From contig CM024755.1 of the NCBI GenBank assembly GCA_014218235.1, positions 79,468,631 through 79,532,630 of the forward strand: DNA of 64,000 nucleotides, given 5' to 3'. Under the pieces are notes generated by a model. That model was not told the DNA's origin. It did no database searches and saw nothing but the letters and a program-made list of their open reading frames with translations. The DNA comes from Colocasia esculenta. Lineage: Eukaryota; Streptophyta; Magnoliopsida; Alismatales; Araceae. The number at the start of each line of letters is the position of its first letter. Positions within the stretch are counted from its first letter, which is position 1. A program made the position numbers and the translations under genes. Shown here piece by piece: positions 21,120-31,939 of this stretch.

Positions 21120-22760
21120 CTCTAAGCGAAGGTTTCATCCTTTGAGTCATGTCGGATTCCTTCTTACCCATCCTATTTCTTCTCGTTCTTGTCCTTCTTC
21201 CATGTTAAGAAGCCCATGTATAAGCGTTGGATCATGATTAAACTTGCCACTGATTCTGGAAATATCATTAGAATGGTGTTTCCATTCCTTATCATCATGT
21301 TTTAGTTTGTATTCATGTTACTCCAAACATCTTGATGGAAATCTTCTTATTAGTTACACGAGAATATATTTTGGAAGAATTATGTTCCGGCTATCGTCTT
21401 GTTGTAGGTGTATATGGCTCAGCTTGTCCCTGTTGTTTTACATGATCCCTTCATATAGAGTAATACTTAGAAATGTATTCACCCTCTTTGATTTGTTAAC
21501 CATGTATAGATTCATAGGAACATATAGAAGAGTCTTTAGAGTTGTGTATTACCATTTCCAGAAGCTGAACTTGTAGCTGTCGACAGATGGAAAGTATCTG
21601 TCGACATGCCTCAGGCCCCCAGAACTCAGAGCTTCTGGAAGACCAGTAGCTGTTGACAGATGGCTCTCATCTGTCGACGGATGGGTCTATCCTGTTGACA
21701 ACCAAATCTAGGCTTGTCGAAGGTACTGTCCAGGCTTCGGAAATATGGTTCTGGAAGCCTGCACCTGTCGACACACACTGCTCTGTCTAGTTTTCCAGTA
21801 CCTTTCCTTGTTCAATCTCATGTTGGTTCTTTATTCTATTAGCCTAGTAAGTTGTGTCCTTCATTTTCTTTGGTTTCTACGATTATGTTACTAGAGAAGT
21901 CATCCAATTGTTATTTCTATATCCTTCTTTGGATTGTCCTTGAAGTCTTCAAGTTCAAGAAGTTCCTAGTTGGCTACATCTTTCTGTGTTCAGTGACCTT
22001 AATCCATATTCTTTGATTACATAAGAGTTTGAGTACTTGAGTACTATAATTGTTTATGAATGACTTGTGATCACAATTATTGGGTCTTTGGACTCATTGA
22101 GATATATGCCTGTGCAAATAGGGCTAGTTCAGTCCTGGGAGGAGCACCCGAATTCGTTTACAGGCCGTACGGAACGATAAAGGATCCATGGATGCTTGGC
22201 ATTGCATCAAATACAAGCTTGATTAGTCATCATGTATCATTTAATGTGTGAATATGTATTTGAATCAGAACATGAATATTATCATGAGTTCCTGACCATG
22301 TACTCATATTCCAGTATTTCTGTTTCACATTTATTGTCTAGTTGACATGCTTGTTCAATCATCTTTGACATTCAATATTGATAATAGTCAGGTCACTTAT
22401 CTTGATTTTTGTATACCTTAGCCCTTATTGATTAGAGGAGTTGAATCCTACTGGGCTAGTTAGCTCACATATTCCTACCATTTCAGGTGGCCATGATGGG
22501 GGTGATGCTTAAGGGGAAAGTGTGTGCTGAGTGGATCATCCGACTACAGAAGTCCAATCATGTTGCTTTTCTTTAGTGTTGTGAATATGGAATGTAATAA
22601 AATAATGTTCCTCTTTTCTACTTCTCACATAGACTGTAAGGAGGAGTGTTATGTAATGACGTTTTCACAATATTGATATGGAATGAATAAAATATAAGTT
22701 TTGTTTCTTGTGCCTGATTTCTGTCATTTCCAATAAATAGACTTTTATTACGACATGACA
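21120..22760 (+). mobile_element. G1 5' LTR, second part
   Basis: It continues the G1 LTR after T1 and matches 61257-62921 of the 3' LTR. It ends CGACATGACA directly before the primer-site region. It holds the CTGTCGACAG palindrome cluster at 21577-21776. Compared with the 3' LTR it lacks about 22 bp between two GTCGACA copies near 21772, as slippage between repeated palindromes would produce. Confidence 0.92.
21577..21776. repeat. CTGTCGACAG palindrome cluster, G1 5' LTR
   Basis: Seven sites related to CTGTCGACAG occur in 200 bp. Several have decayed compared with the 3' LTR: two are CTGTTGACA where the 3' copy, or consensus, has TCGA, a CpG to TpG change. The 3' LTR copy (61717-61935) has eight sites. 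Confidence 0.8.
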
Positions 22761-22767
22761 GATATTT

Positions 22768-22779
22768 TGGTATCAGAGC
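22768..22779 (+). other. G1 primer binding site (tRNA-Met)
   Basis: TGGTATCAGAGC, complementary to the 3' end of initiator tRNA-Met, lies seven bases after the 5' LTR. It is the standard plant chromovirus primer site and fixes the + orientation. Confidence 0.9.
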
Positions 22780-22896
22780 CTTAGGTTCTATAAACCTAGG
22801 GAATGACCAGTGAGATGGGGTAGAAACCTGGGATTAGTTGTAAAGGTAGTACTGATTATGTAATTATGTAGGACTTAACTTGTTGCTTGTTACAAC

Positions 22897-23232
22897 ATGG
22901 ACATGAATGCTCAAGAATGTTTGGTGGTAGCAATGGAAATGCTTCACCAAGATATAGAATTATACGCTCAGGCCCAACGGGAAGTGCACGTGCAAATTAA
23001 GGAGGAAATGCTAAACTTGACTATGGGCACATTTCTTGCGGGTAATCCACGTGCATCTTTGGATATCATGACCCAGGTCATGAATAATCTGGACAGTTTG
23101 AAGCTGGAGCAGGACATGTTGCTCCGCCAAGTCGAAGGATATTGGGAAGTGTTGACTGAAGCAGCTAGGGAGCTGTACCATGGGCCTGGGGAAGATCAAC
23201 AACCATCCGTGGAGTCTGTTGTTCAGACTTAA
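22897..23232 (+). CDS. Small ORF upstream of G1 gag, unknown
   Basis: A 111-residue open frame begins 'MDMNAQECLVVAMEMLHQDI' in the G1 leader, 320 bp before gag. It is rich in Glu, Gln, Leu and Met and looks helical. It has no known domain to my eye. It is intact although every other G1 frame is broken, which may be chance at this length. Alternatively it is the N-terminal part of a longer gag. Confidence 0.4.
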   Translation: MDMNAQECLVVAMEMLHQDIELYAQAQREVHVQIKEEMLNLTMGTFLAGNPRASLDIMTQVMNNLDSLKLEQDMLLRQVEGYWEVLTEAARELYHGPGEDQQPSVESVVQT

Positions 23233-23554
23233 AGTTAGATAGAGAATGAGAGACTCATTTTTGTAACCTCTCTTTTTGTTAAGTAGTGATTGTACATATA
23301 AGTCACATGTATATGTGTAGAGAGAGGTTAAAAGGATGTTAATGTGTTGTAACTATTTCGGCTTATTAGGACTATTGTAAATAGTATGCGGCTTATGAAT
23401 AGGAATGTAATGTAATGTAAATATTCTGACTAGTTAATGAAAAGTGGTGTCTTATATGAAACTTGAAGTTGGTATGAGATGAATATAAGCATGGTTTGAT
23501 TATGGTACTAATGTATGTATTGTTGGATGTCTCAGATATTCTCTCAATTTAATC

Positions 23555-24541
23555 ATGGACGGAAGTGATGCAAATTGGAAGAAAATGGAAAGCTTAATGC
23601 ATGATTTAACATGGGTAATGAGGACTGTGGCTAAGAATAATAGTCACAATGGAACAAGTCTATTTAAGGATTTCCGAAGCTTGGACCCTCCGAGATTTGC
23701 GGGTAGTACGGATCCGAATGAGGCTGAGAATTGGTTGAAGGACATTGAGAGAATCTTTAAAGTGATCCGATGTACAGAAGAAGAAAAGATACGTCTGGCA
23801 ACGTTTCAGTTAGATCGTGACGCCCAAGCATGGTGGGAAACAGTGGAGTATACTTTGTAGGACCCAAACTAGGTTGGTTGGGAGGAATTTGTTGAGCTAT
23901 TTAATGATCAATATTTTTCCGAGGTAGTTCAGGAGAGGAAAGCCAATGAGTTTGCTAACCTAAAGAAACTCAGAATGTCGGTGTCAGAATACGAGGCATA
24001 GTTTGCCCGATTATCCAAGTATGCTCCTCATTTAATAGCCACAGAGAAATTGAAAGCGAAGAGATTTATGAATGGTCTGCGTCCAAATTTCATTATGCAG
24101 TTAACACCACATTTGATTACTACATATTCTGAAATGGTTAAAGGAGCTTTGGCATTAGAAGCTGCTAATGATACCGTGGTGAAGATTAGAGGAAGGTCTG
24201 GTGAAGGTTCTTCTGATCGTAAGAGGAAGTATGAGTCGGGGAATGCCTGTAAAGTTCAACAAACCACTAAGAAAGCAGGAAAAGCTCCAATTGGAAACAA
24301 GGATGTGTGTAAGCATTGCCATCTCAGTGGACATAAGACTGAGAACTGTTGGTGTAGGTTGGGTGCTTGTCTCCGATGTGGAAGTACTCAACATTGGATT
24401 CCAGACTGTCCGATGATCAAGAATGTACCAGCAAACCAGAATTCCTGAGCTAAGCAAGGACGGTTGCAAGCCATTCAAGAAGTGGAACCTGAATCTCCGC
24501 AGGAGGGCGGACCTATTGAAGGTACACTACAAGTAAACTGA
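23555..24541 (+). pseudogene. G1 gag
   Basis: The start is the ATG at 23555 ('MDGSDANWKKMESL'). The gag core has 'SLDPPRFAGSTDPNEAENWL' and 'FQLDRDAQAWWETVEYTL' before a TAG at 23858, where Trp is expected. After two more stops the C-terminus has two perfect CCHC zinc knuckles, 'CKHCHLSGHKTENC' and 'CLRCGSTQHWIPDC' (C-x2-C-x4-H-x4-C), at about 24308 and 24368. It would bind genomic RNA and form the particle. The stop at 24001 (TAG for CAG) also looks like cytosine deamination. Confidence 0.88.
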
Positions 24542-24979
24542 AAACCTGCATATGTGTTATTTGATTCAGGAGCTACACATTCCTTCATTATCTATGAGTT
24601 TTCTAGATCCTTGGAAATTCAATCCATTCCATTACCTACACAGTTAGAGGTTGCAACTCCTTTGAGTGAGGGTAAGAAACTTAAAGAATATTACCCAACT
24701 TGTCAAATCCTAGTTAAAGGACATAATTTGCCAGGAAATTTGATATGTCTTGAGAAGTGGGAATATGATGTAATCCTTGGGGTAGATTGGCTATCTAAAC
24801 ATCATGCCAATATAGATTGCCAATTAAGACAAGTAACCTTTCTGGGAAAGGAAGCTTACTCCGTGACTTTTGATAAGCCACGTATAAGAAGAATACCCAT
24901 AATTTCGACAGTTAAAGCATATAAGTTGGTACAAAAAGGATGCCAAGGGTATTTGGCTTCTGTAACATTAATAAATTAG
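24542..24979 (+). pseudogene. G1 aspartic protease
   Basis: The retropepsin-like domain has the catalytic 'VLFDSGATHSFI' near 24548 and the later 'DVILGVDWLSKHHANIDC' near 24768, the usual gypsy pair. It follows gag with a TGA between (24539) and precedes reverse transcriptase after a TAG at 24977. Confidence 0.88.
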
Positions 24980-24984
24980 AACAC

Positions 24985-25384
24985 TACATGATTGAAAGAT
25001 ATTCCGGTAGTGAAAGAATTTCTTGATGTTTTTCCAGAAGAGCTACCTGGTTTACCACCTAGTAGAGAGGTAAACTTTTCAATTGAACTGGTTCCAAGAG
25101 CCACACCAATTTCAAGAACACCTTATAGAGTGTAAATGGAAGAGTTAAAAAGGCAACTGATGAAATTGATAGATAAGGGATTCATTAGACCCAGTACATC
25201 ACCCTGAGGTGCTCCGGTGTTATTTGTTAAGAAGAAGGATGGGACTATGCGGTTATGCATAAATTATAGACAATTAAATCAGTTAACGATTAAGAATAAA
25301 TACCTACTTCCAAGAATTGATGACTTATTTGAACAATTGTCGGGAGCTCAGTGTTTTTCAAAGATTGATCTAAGATCTGGGTAT
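24985..25384 (+). pseudogene. G1 reverse transcriptase, N-terminal half
   Basis: It contains the linker 'FPEELPGLPPSREVNFSIEL' and polymerase motifs 'FVKKKDGTMRLCINYRQLN' and 'CFSKIDLRSGY'. Stops occur at 25132 (TAA) and 25204 (TGA, where a conserved Trp is expected). T2 cuts it directly after the 'SGY' codons at 25384; the other half starts at 57803. Confidence 0.9.
25380..25384. repeat. Target site duplication of T2, left copy (GGTAT)
   Basis: GGTAT is repeated at 57798-57802. Removing T2 and one copy brings the reverse transcriptase frame back into register, which confirms the insertion boundary. Confidence 0.9.
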
Positions 25385-26649
25385 TGTGGACGCTCCGTTT
25401 CACGCCCCCGCGAGCACTTGCTGTCTCTTGAGGTTCCCGAACGTTGGGTGAGCTCCCTCGTTGGTGTTGAATGGATGTTGGTTGACCTTATTTTGCTTCT
25501 TTGACCTCTGTTTGACCGGGTTGACCAAGGGAAAAAGAAAGAAACCAGCTAAGAAGATGAATGGGATGTGATTGCCAAGGCCTTACCTGTGCCCAAGGAG
25601 GTGTTTAGATCGCACCGGTGACTCTGCCTCGCGCTGCGGTGGATGGTGGGATCCAACTTTCCTCTCTTCGGCCGGCCAAAGAGAAGAAGCGCCACGGTCT
25701 CCTTAAAAGTGTTCCTGCCATAAGAAAAAAGCTCTATTAGGCTGGGATGCAGTGTAGTAAACGTCCTAAACAGAAAGAAGAAGCCCAAAAGGAGAGCCCC
25801 GTACCGGTTGCGAGCTTGAGAAGAGGGGTGGCCAAGTGTTATGAACACCCTTCTTCCCTTCATTTTTTGGTTGGAAAACCCCTTTTGGGTGTGTTGGGAG
25901 GTGCACTACGTGCCTAGAGTGTGTGTGTGTGTGTAGCATGCAAAGCTAGAGAGAGCAAGGAGGGAAAGAGAGGAAGAAGAGGTGATCATCCTTGTTTGTG
26001 GTCATGGTTGACTCCTTCATGGGCTCCTCCAGCTCGTGGTGAAGCCTCCTGGATGCTCCAGATGTTGAGAGGAAGAGAGGGAACAAGGGTGGAAGCCTTA
26101 GTGGGTTTTCTCACTCTTCTCTTAAAGCATCAAAGCTTGGGCGTCCAGCCTCTCCTCCCTCCACTTAGAAGGCCAAGGAGTGAAATATATAGAGAGTGGG
26201 GGCGGAGCTAGTGAGCATTGGATCCTCAAGTGTGAGAAAACACACTTAAACATGTGGCAATCCATGTGTTCAGGCTTGAACCAATGAGAGGGGGCCAAGT
26301 AGGACTTTTACTGGGTCAAGCGGGTGCCAAGGTGGCCCATTTGCCCATTGGGAACGGCCCCCTGCACTGCATGGCCGAGGAGAGGGCGCAAGTGGGCTGG
26401 AATCTCAGGCAGTTGCGCAGACCATGTAAACTCAGGTTGACGTCAAACGATGCTGCCGCCAACCCCATGCAGACGTCAACCCCGGTGGACGCCCACCGGA
26501 GTTGACGTCAAGGGCATATGCCGCCAACCAGAGGTTAGTAGCAGTCGATGTTGCCGTCTACATGGAATCTGAGGCTACTCAACAGGTGGTCAAACCAGAC
26601 CTTATTGGGCCATGAGCCACGCAGAGATGGGCCAAATCTCGCGTCTACA
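25385..26649 (-). mobile_element. T2 3' LTR (left end)
   Basis: It is 1265 bp, starts TGTGGACGCTCC on the + strand, ends GTCTACA, and is closely similar to 56530-57797. A minus-strand TATATA maps to 26186-26191 and a GACGTC cluster to 26437-26560. A GT dinucleotide run lies near 25920. Confidence 0.93.
26437..26560. repeat. TTGACGTCAA palindrome cluster, T2 3' LTR
   Basis: Perfect TTGACGTCAA occurs at 26437-26446 and 26502-26511, with GACGTCAAC at 26472 and further half-sites between. The 5' LTR copy is at 57584-57660. GACGTC-type sites recur in the T2 interior near 27675-27800 and as half-sites near 56300-56450. Confidence 0.75.
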
Positions 26650-26663
26650 AATGCCCCTCCGAG
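26650..26663 (-). other. T2 polypurine tract
   Basis: On the minus strand, CTCGGAGGGGCATT abuts the 3' LTR. It resembles the T1 tract, which supports a shared ancestry or shared reverse transcriptase. Confidence 0.75.
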
Positions 26664-29050
26664 ACATCCGATCTTGCAATGGAGCAGAGCGGACTGAAAG
26701 GTTGGTGTCTCGGTAAACAAAGGACGCGGAGATTTAATGGAAGGGCCATCTCCGAGGATAGGAGATCTAGCAAGCCACACGAATGAGTTAGGCTAGAGAC
26801 AAGTGACGAATCGTCTGAGAGACAAATGTGGATAAGAGGAAGGGTGATCTACCTGTGTAACTACAACTGCAACCCAACGGTAGGGTCCCTGGCATTGCCG
26901 TGTAGGACTTTGACTAGTTTCTGGTGTTGTCTGAGTCAAAGGAGTTGTAACATGATGGTTGAATCAAGGGAATCTCACAACCGGAGTCCGTTTTGGTCCC
27001 GCTAACCTAATTAGGATGTTTGTCCAAATTTAGGGGGCTGGAAAGACCAGGATTTGATTGATCTCTCAAAGGATTATCAAAAGATTCTAACTGGAGTCAA
27101 TGTTTGGAAAGACGGAAGTCCAGAACTAAGCTCATGACTGGCGAACGGTTCACATGAACTCAATAAGACTAGAATGATTACTTGTGATATGCACGGTGGG
27201 ACAAGTGGAGAAGGGGGGGCAACAAAGACCCGATATTCAGCTTTGATATTCGAGAAGGTGGTGCTAACTCGGCAGGCCACTTGAGCCGGGGAGCCACAGA
27301 GCAATTGAGGAAAATCTCCATTTTTTTTTAGTTAGTAAGAGAATGTTAGCAGTGAAATCCTAAATGCATGTTGGTGTTGGTTCCCTATCTAAAATGCAAG
27401 TTAGAACCAGAGGAAATTTTAAGGCCATACGAATAACTGAGAGATCGCAAACCCGTCATAGTTTTTGGTAAAGGGGAACTCTAGGTTCATGGTCACCAAG
27501 TTAGTCGCCTCTGGTGACTAATCCTATGTTAGACATACCTGTGTGACACTCAAGGTCGCATGAGTGTTCTTTGATTGGAAGTGCTGCTTGTGCTTAAATA
27601 TCTGCAAGACAACTTGAAGCACAAGAGAAGAGATAATGACCATATTAATAAACAAAGCTTTCGAAAATTCTGGGAGGTTAACGTCCATATTGATTGCTGC
27701 CAACCTACAGTTGACGTCAACATCGTAGGCCGTCTACAACAGTCGGTGTTCACCTATGATGTCGTCAACAGTACACAGACGTCAAAATATGTGGACGTTA
27801 AGATGCCAGCGGATTAAACCAAAAAACTAGCTATTGGAAGGCCATTTTGGGGTATTTGTGCAATGTGTGCTTGAGTGATTTGCCCCCCCCCCCCCCTTTT
27901 TTTTTTTGTCAACACCTGGCAACTATCTTTAAGCAGTGAAAGGGCACGAGGCTGATGAAGTAACGGGAAATTAGCCCAGCAGAAACATGGAGATTCTTCA
28001 TGGCAATAACCTTGCCCCTTGGTGAACAGCTTAACATGGAGTGTGATTTAAAAAAGGGAGTTGTCATCCTCAACAAAAAACTTGTCCTTCAGACACCTCA
28101 AAGGTTTGAAATCCTCAAGGGAGAAAGGAAGAAATAAGGGGATAAACTTCACGAGAGGATCAGCAAAAACCGTTAAGTTGATGAACTGAGACAGTCTTAA
28201 CAACATGCCCCTTCAGGTGATTTTAGACTTATTTGCCCCTACACTTTTGCAAGGTGCCAATTGGATGAGAGAACTTGGCCATGCGTGGCTTAGCGGGCTC
28301 AAGGTGAGGTGTTTCGTGGACCCCAGGGTCAGGATCTGGCAACCCCTAATTTGCCGAGCACCCGTATTGCCCTACCGCAATCGGCTAGGAAAAAACTCAA
28401 ACAATGTAGCATTTGACTTTGTATTTTGAACGGAGGGAATTTATCTCTGGGCACGGTCACGACCACGCTCTTTTTCTTTTCTTTTCTTTTGATTGATTGA
28501 TCTTCTTTGTTTTTTTGTTTTTTTTTCTTTTATTTGCCTACGGGGACACTGCCCTCTTCACGTGCTATGGTGTCTTAGTTTCACCTTAGGGGAAGTTGTC
28601 TTGACTGCTAAGCTCAACAGTTTAAGGGTGCTGAGTGTCTCGATCAGTCGAGTGGAAGAAGAAGGAGGATTGTAGCCTTTGTTGCGTCCTGGGACAAATA
28701 ACTGTCTTGGGGTGACAACTCAAATTTTGAGATGTGTAGTGTGTGGATGTTAATTTGTCCTCCAAAAGCTTGGTTGTGACGCTAGACAGAAACCTCCATG
28801 ACTTTGCTAGACCAAGGTCCTTGGTTCATTCAAGTGCCTCTTACTTTTTAACATGTGACTTGAGACGCATGACAATTGCCAATCTATTGACTCCTCTTTT
28901 TTTTTGGATAAAATATGTACACAATATATACACCTTTTTTGGACATTTTGAGAAATGTAAAGCAAATCGAACAATTTCGAAGATGGTATATACAATGAGT
29001 GGGAACATCCCGAGTGGAATGCCCCTAGGCAAAGATCTCACCTGGGCCTT
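26664..29050. other. T2 3' region, no recognisable gene
   Basis: No known domain was found on either strand. It holds a GACGTC-type patch (27675-27800) and a C-run followed by a T-run (about 27883-27907). Short frames on both strands show no motif. In its place T1 carries pol and PMD genes. Confidence 0.6.
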
Positions 29051-30289
29051 CTAGCTATTGTCGAAGATGAGCCTTACGAAGTAGGATGGACTCAAGTGAT
29101 ATGCTCGTAAGGAGGTACCTGCAAACCAGTACTTACCTTTCTCGCACGTCCACCTTGAATGATAATGGTGAGGGGTGAAACAGGGAGTGAGATAGAAGGC
29201 GAGAAGAAGGAATTCGATGGTGATAGATGTGAATTGAGTAAGGTACGGATGGAGAATGTACAATAATGGAAGGAGGAAGGAACACACAATGAACAACATG
29301 GTCCATGGGGGAAAGGCGTGCCTTTTGTGATAGGGTGAACGTTGAGAAGAAGTGAACAAGTCGGGAGGCTTAGCAGAAGGCTGATTGAGTGAAGTGGGGT
29401 CCCCCTCAAGCATAAAGAAAGGGGTTGAACTTGACAGAGACTGGGATGAAGTTCTCCTAACCAGTGTGAATTGCCCTTGAGACAGGAGTGTGAGGAGCGG
29501 AAATGGTGGGTCCCAAACCCGAGCTGGATTGCCCATCATAGAAATCTCAGTATCCGAAGATGGTCCGATATGAAATTGGTATAAGAATAAACAATGGACC
29601 ATATAAAGGATGGTATGCCCCTTGAAGCCAAAGCCAAAGTAGATGGATCTGGTTGGGTTGCCCCTGATCTTGGATAACAGGCACACTTCAAGGAACTGAG
29701 TGGAGAGAAAATCACTTTGAGTTCTTATTGAAAGGGTTGAGTATGAATGACGTTGAGGGACTTGAAGAACAGTTAAGGGAGTTGGCTTGATGAGAGGAAG
29801 GGGACCAAGCAATGTAGGGAACGAGCTGGGTACCAGCTTTGCAAATAAACTAACATGGCACATCAGCCTAAGGAAAATTGGCTTGGTCTCCTGTGAAGCG
29901 GGAAGAACAACCCTTAAGAAAGCTTTAGCAGATTGCCAAGGAACAATGGCCCCATATCCTATAGGTCTCGGATATTCAAATTCTAGTAGGAGAGGATTGG
30001 GAGTCTGCAAAGCTGCTCTTAAGATAGGTGATAGAATGATCTGGACTGGCTGTAGCTTGGCAATTTGATTAAGAGGTTTGGAAATTCGGGTGATGGTTTG
30101 AGTTGGGAAATGAATGGATGCCCCTAGCCTAGCTGGTTCTCTGGCTTCATGCCCCTTCTCCTTAACAGGTGGCTTTATAACAGTGGAAGGTTCTTGGGAC
30201 TCTACGGAAAGACACGGGTACCATTCTTCAAAACCTTCTACCCTCCATTGTTGTTCTCTCCTCACAAACCGAGGTTCTGGATGTGCCAT
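29051..30289 (-). CDS. 412-residue ORF of unknown function in T2
   Basis: This is the longest uninterrupted reading frame in the window. It starts 'MAHPEPRFVRREQQWRVEGF' just after the T2 gag zinc-finger region, in a frame different from gag, and runs to 29051. It is rich in Leu, Pro, Ser, Thr and Phe. About residues 325-370 contain two hydrophobic segments ('MLFIVCSFLLPLLYILHPYL' and a following one), so a membrane protein is possible. I see no protease, polymerase or integrase motif. It could be a remnant of a gag-pro tail, an env-like frame, or a chance frame favoured by base composition. Confidence 0.35.
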   Translation of the reverse strand: MAHPEPRFVRREQQWRVEGFEEWYPCLSVESQEPSTVIKPPVKEKGHEAREPARLGASIHFPTQTITRISKPLNQIAKLQPVQIILSPILRAALQTPNPLLLEFEYPRPIGYGAIVPWQSAKAFLRVVLPASQETKPIFLRLMCHVSLFAKLVPSSFPTLLGPLPLIKPTPLTVLQVPQRHSYSTLSIRTQSDFLSTQFLEVCLLSKIRGNPTRSIYFGFGFKGHTILYMVHCLFLYQFHIGPSSDTEISMMGNPARVWDPPFPLLTLLSQGQFTLVRRTSSQSLSSSTPFFMLEGDPTSLNQPSAKPPDLFTSSQRSPYHKRHAFPPWTMLFIVCSFLLPLLYILHPYLTQFTSITIEFLLLAFYLTPCFTPHHYHSRWTCEKGKYWFAGTSLRAYHLSPSYFVRLIFDNS

Positions 30290-31138
30290 GATATTGACTT
30301 TTTCCTGGGACTTTGGAGGAGGATGAGTTGTTGTTGTTGTTTTGGTAGTTGGGGAGAGGGTTCTGTAAAATACCTAGGTTCCTTCTCGTGTACCTGGACT
30401 CAGAAATGGCGACCTTAACATCATCCCAATTGATCCTACCCTGATCGTTCATGTCGTACACTCAGTCACGGAAAGTGAAGCAATTGTGGATTTCGTGACT
30501 GGGGCCCCTATGATAGGGACAACACTTTGAAGTATCGGCCCTCGGATGCACACCTTCCTTTTGTGGTGAGAGTTGGATAGCATCGCAAGATATGAGGGCA
30601 AAGAAAATGTCCCTAAGGCTTGTTAGGAGGCCTCAGTGGCTAACAACAGATATTAATGGACTCATCGATGATCACCCCCTCGGTGGTAGGTGCTGCGGGA
30701 GTCTTGCGCCCCTTGGCCATCCCTTCAATGAATGGTGGGAGGGAGGAGTCCTTGATTTGATTTTGGACCACCCTAGCTCGGTTGTAAAGATGTGCAAAGG
30801 AGGGGAACTCACTAAGCATCAATATGGATCGGAGCAAAGGGGTGGTGTTGGTGACTATCATTGTTATGGCTTGGGACTCCAGGATGGGGAGGTTGGCCCT
30901 TGAAGCCATGGATCTCCATCGGTTGGCGAATGTGACAAAGTCTTCATCTAGCCTCATCTTTTCCGCCACCAAGTCGAAAAGTGTAGGGACTTGGGTGGCT
31001 GTGTAAGAAAAGTGTGAGACGAAGCATTCGGAGACAATGTCAAAATTGACAAGATCCGATGCGAGTAAGGCAGTAAACCACCTCAAAGCCTCCCCATCTA
31101 ACTATTGTTGGAAGAGGTGAACTAAGAGGACCCGATCT
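30228..31138 (-). pseudogene. T2 gag, C-terminal part
   Basis: It resembles T1 gag: 'RWFTALLASDLVNFDIVSECF', 'FDLVAEKMRLDEDFVTFANR' and 'LYNRARVVQNQIKDSSLPPF' correspond to T1 'FSTYADRWRS' and 'LYSRARFIQTQLKDSP'. Near 30460-30520 a His/Cys motif and 'YDMNDQGRINWDD' match the T1 zinc-finger end 'YDLHEQNQIDWA'. A poly-Asn/Ser linker follows. A frameshift near 30640 splits it. N1 has cut it at 31138; the N-terminus is at 55139-55805. Confidence 0.82.
31134..31138. repeat. Target site duplication of N1, left copy (CGATC)
   Basis: CGATC precedes TGTAACGACC of N1 and is repeated at 55139-55143 after its final TTACA. T2 gag reads on across the join. Confidence 0.88.
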
Positions 31139-31723
31139 GTAACGACCCGACCTCCCAGACCCTCGCTAGGGACCCCGAAGGTCGTGCCGCCACCCACGGA
31201 TCTGAAGACCCAGAAGGGTTAGAATTTAGTCTAGTGAGATAAGCAATGAATTTAAATAACTATAACAAGAAAGTTCATACATTAATAAAGGACTAGCTGG
31301 TCCACAACAGACGAGCGCCGAAACCACCTCAGAGACCCAGACCAGCTAAGAGAGCTCTACAAACAGCTCAAGTCGTTGCCCCCACCGTTTTCCCTTCTGT
31401 TCCAAGTCCGTGACTTGAGCACGCCCACTGCCCGGAGCAACACCCTCTGACACAGGCGCGTGGGGCTAGGAGTCCCAGGGAATGGTAACAACCTGTCTCA
31501 CGGACAAGCCCTCAAGTGCCTAGCACCGGGCGAACAAGAACACTGGTAGGGCAACCACCACAGACACGGCACCGCTCGCTTGTAATTAAGACAAGCCCAG
31601 CAGGCACAGGCACGCACGGCACCCCATCCGGAAACCCCAAGAAGGGCCGTAGGCCAACGGCGGCACCCACGGCACGGCCCGAGAAACTAGAACACCACCA
31701 CACAGCATAGAAACCAATGCTTT

Positions 31724-31762
31724 TCTAATAATCGATTGGTAGCCAGACCATCGATTATTAGA
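31724..31762. repeat. 13-bp inverted repeat in N1 LTR
   Basis: TCTAATAATCGAT (31724-31736) and ATCGATTATTAGA (31750-31762) form a perfect 13-bp hairpin with a 13-nt loop. The right LTR has it at 53957-53995 with one mismatch. Confidence 0.8.
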
Positions 31763-31939
31763 CAGACGCGAGCCTCCTAGCGACACCGCTAGGACACGGC
31801 CACGAAGGTGTCACCTTTGGTCACTGAACGTAGCAAGCCAACCTGCCACGTTCCCTACCAAAAGGTCCTAAGGGCACACCCTGCCCTGGGGCACACGCCC
31901 ACACGCCAACTGTGGCCACGGAAAACACCTGAGGAAAAC

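Noticed and set aside
27883..27907. C-run plus T-run as a regulatory tract or retroposon poly(A) tail
   Set aside because: A homopolymer junction alone is not evidence; no target duplication or element boundary is seen next to it.
26461..28100. A pol gene of T2 downstream of gag
   Set aside because: No polymerase, RNase H or integrase motif could be found in any frame on either strand between the 3' LTR and gag.
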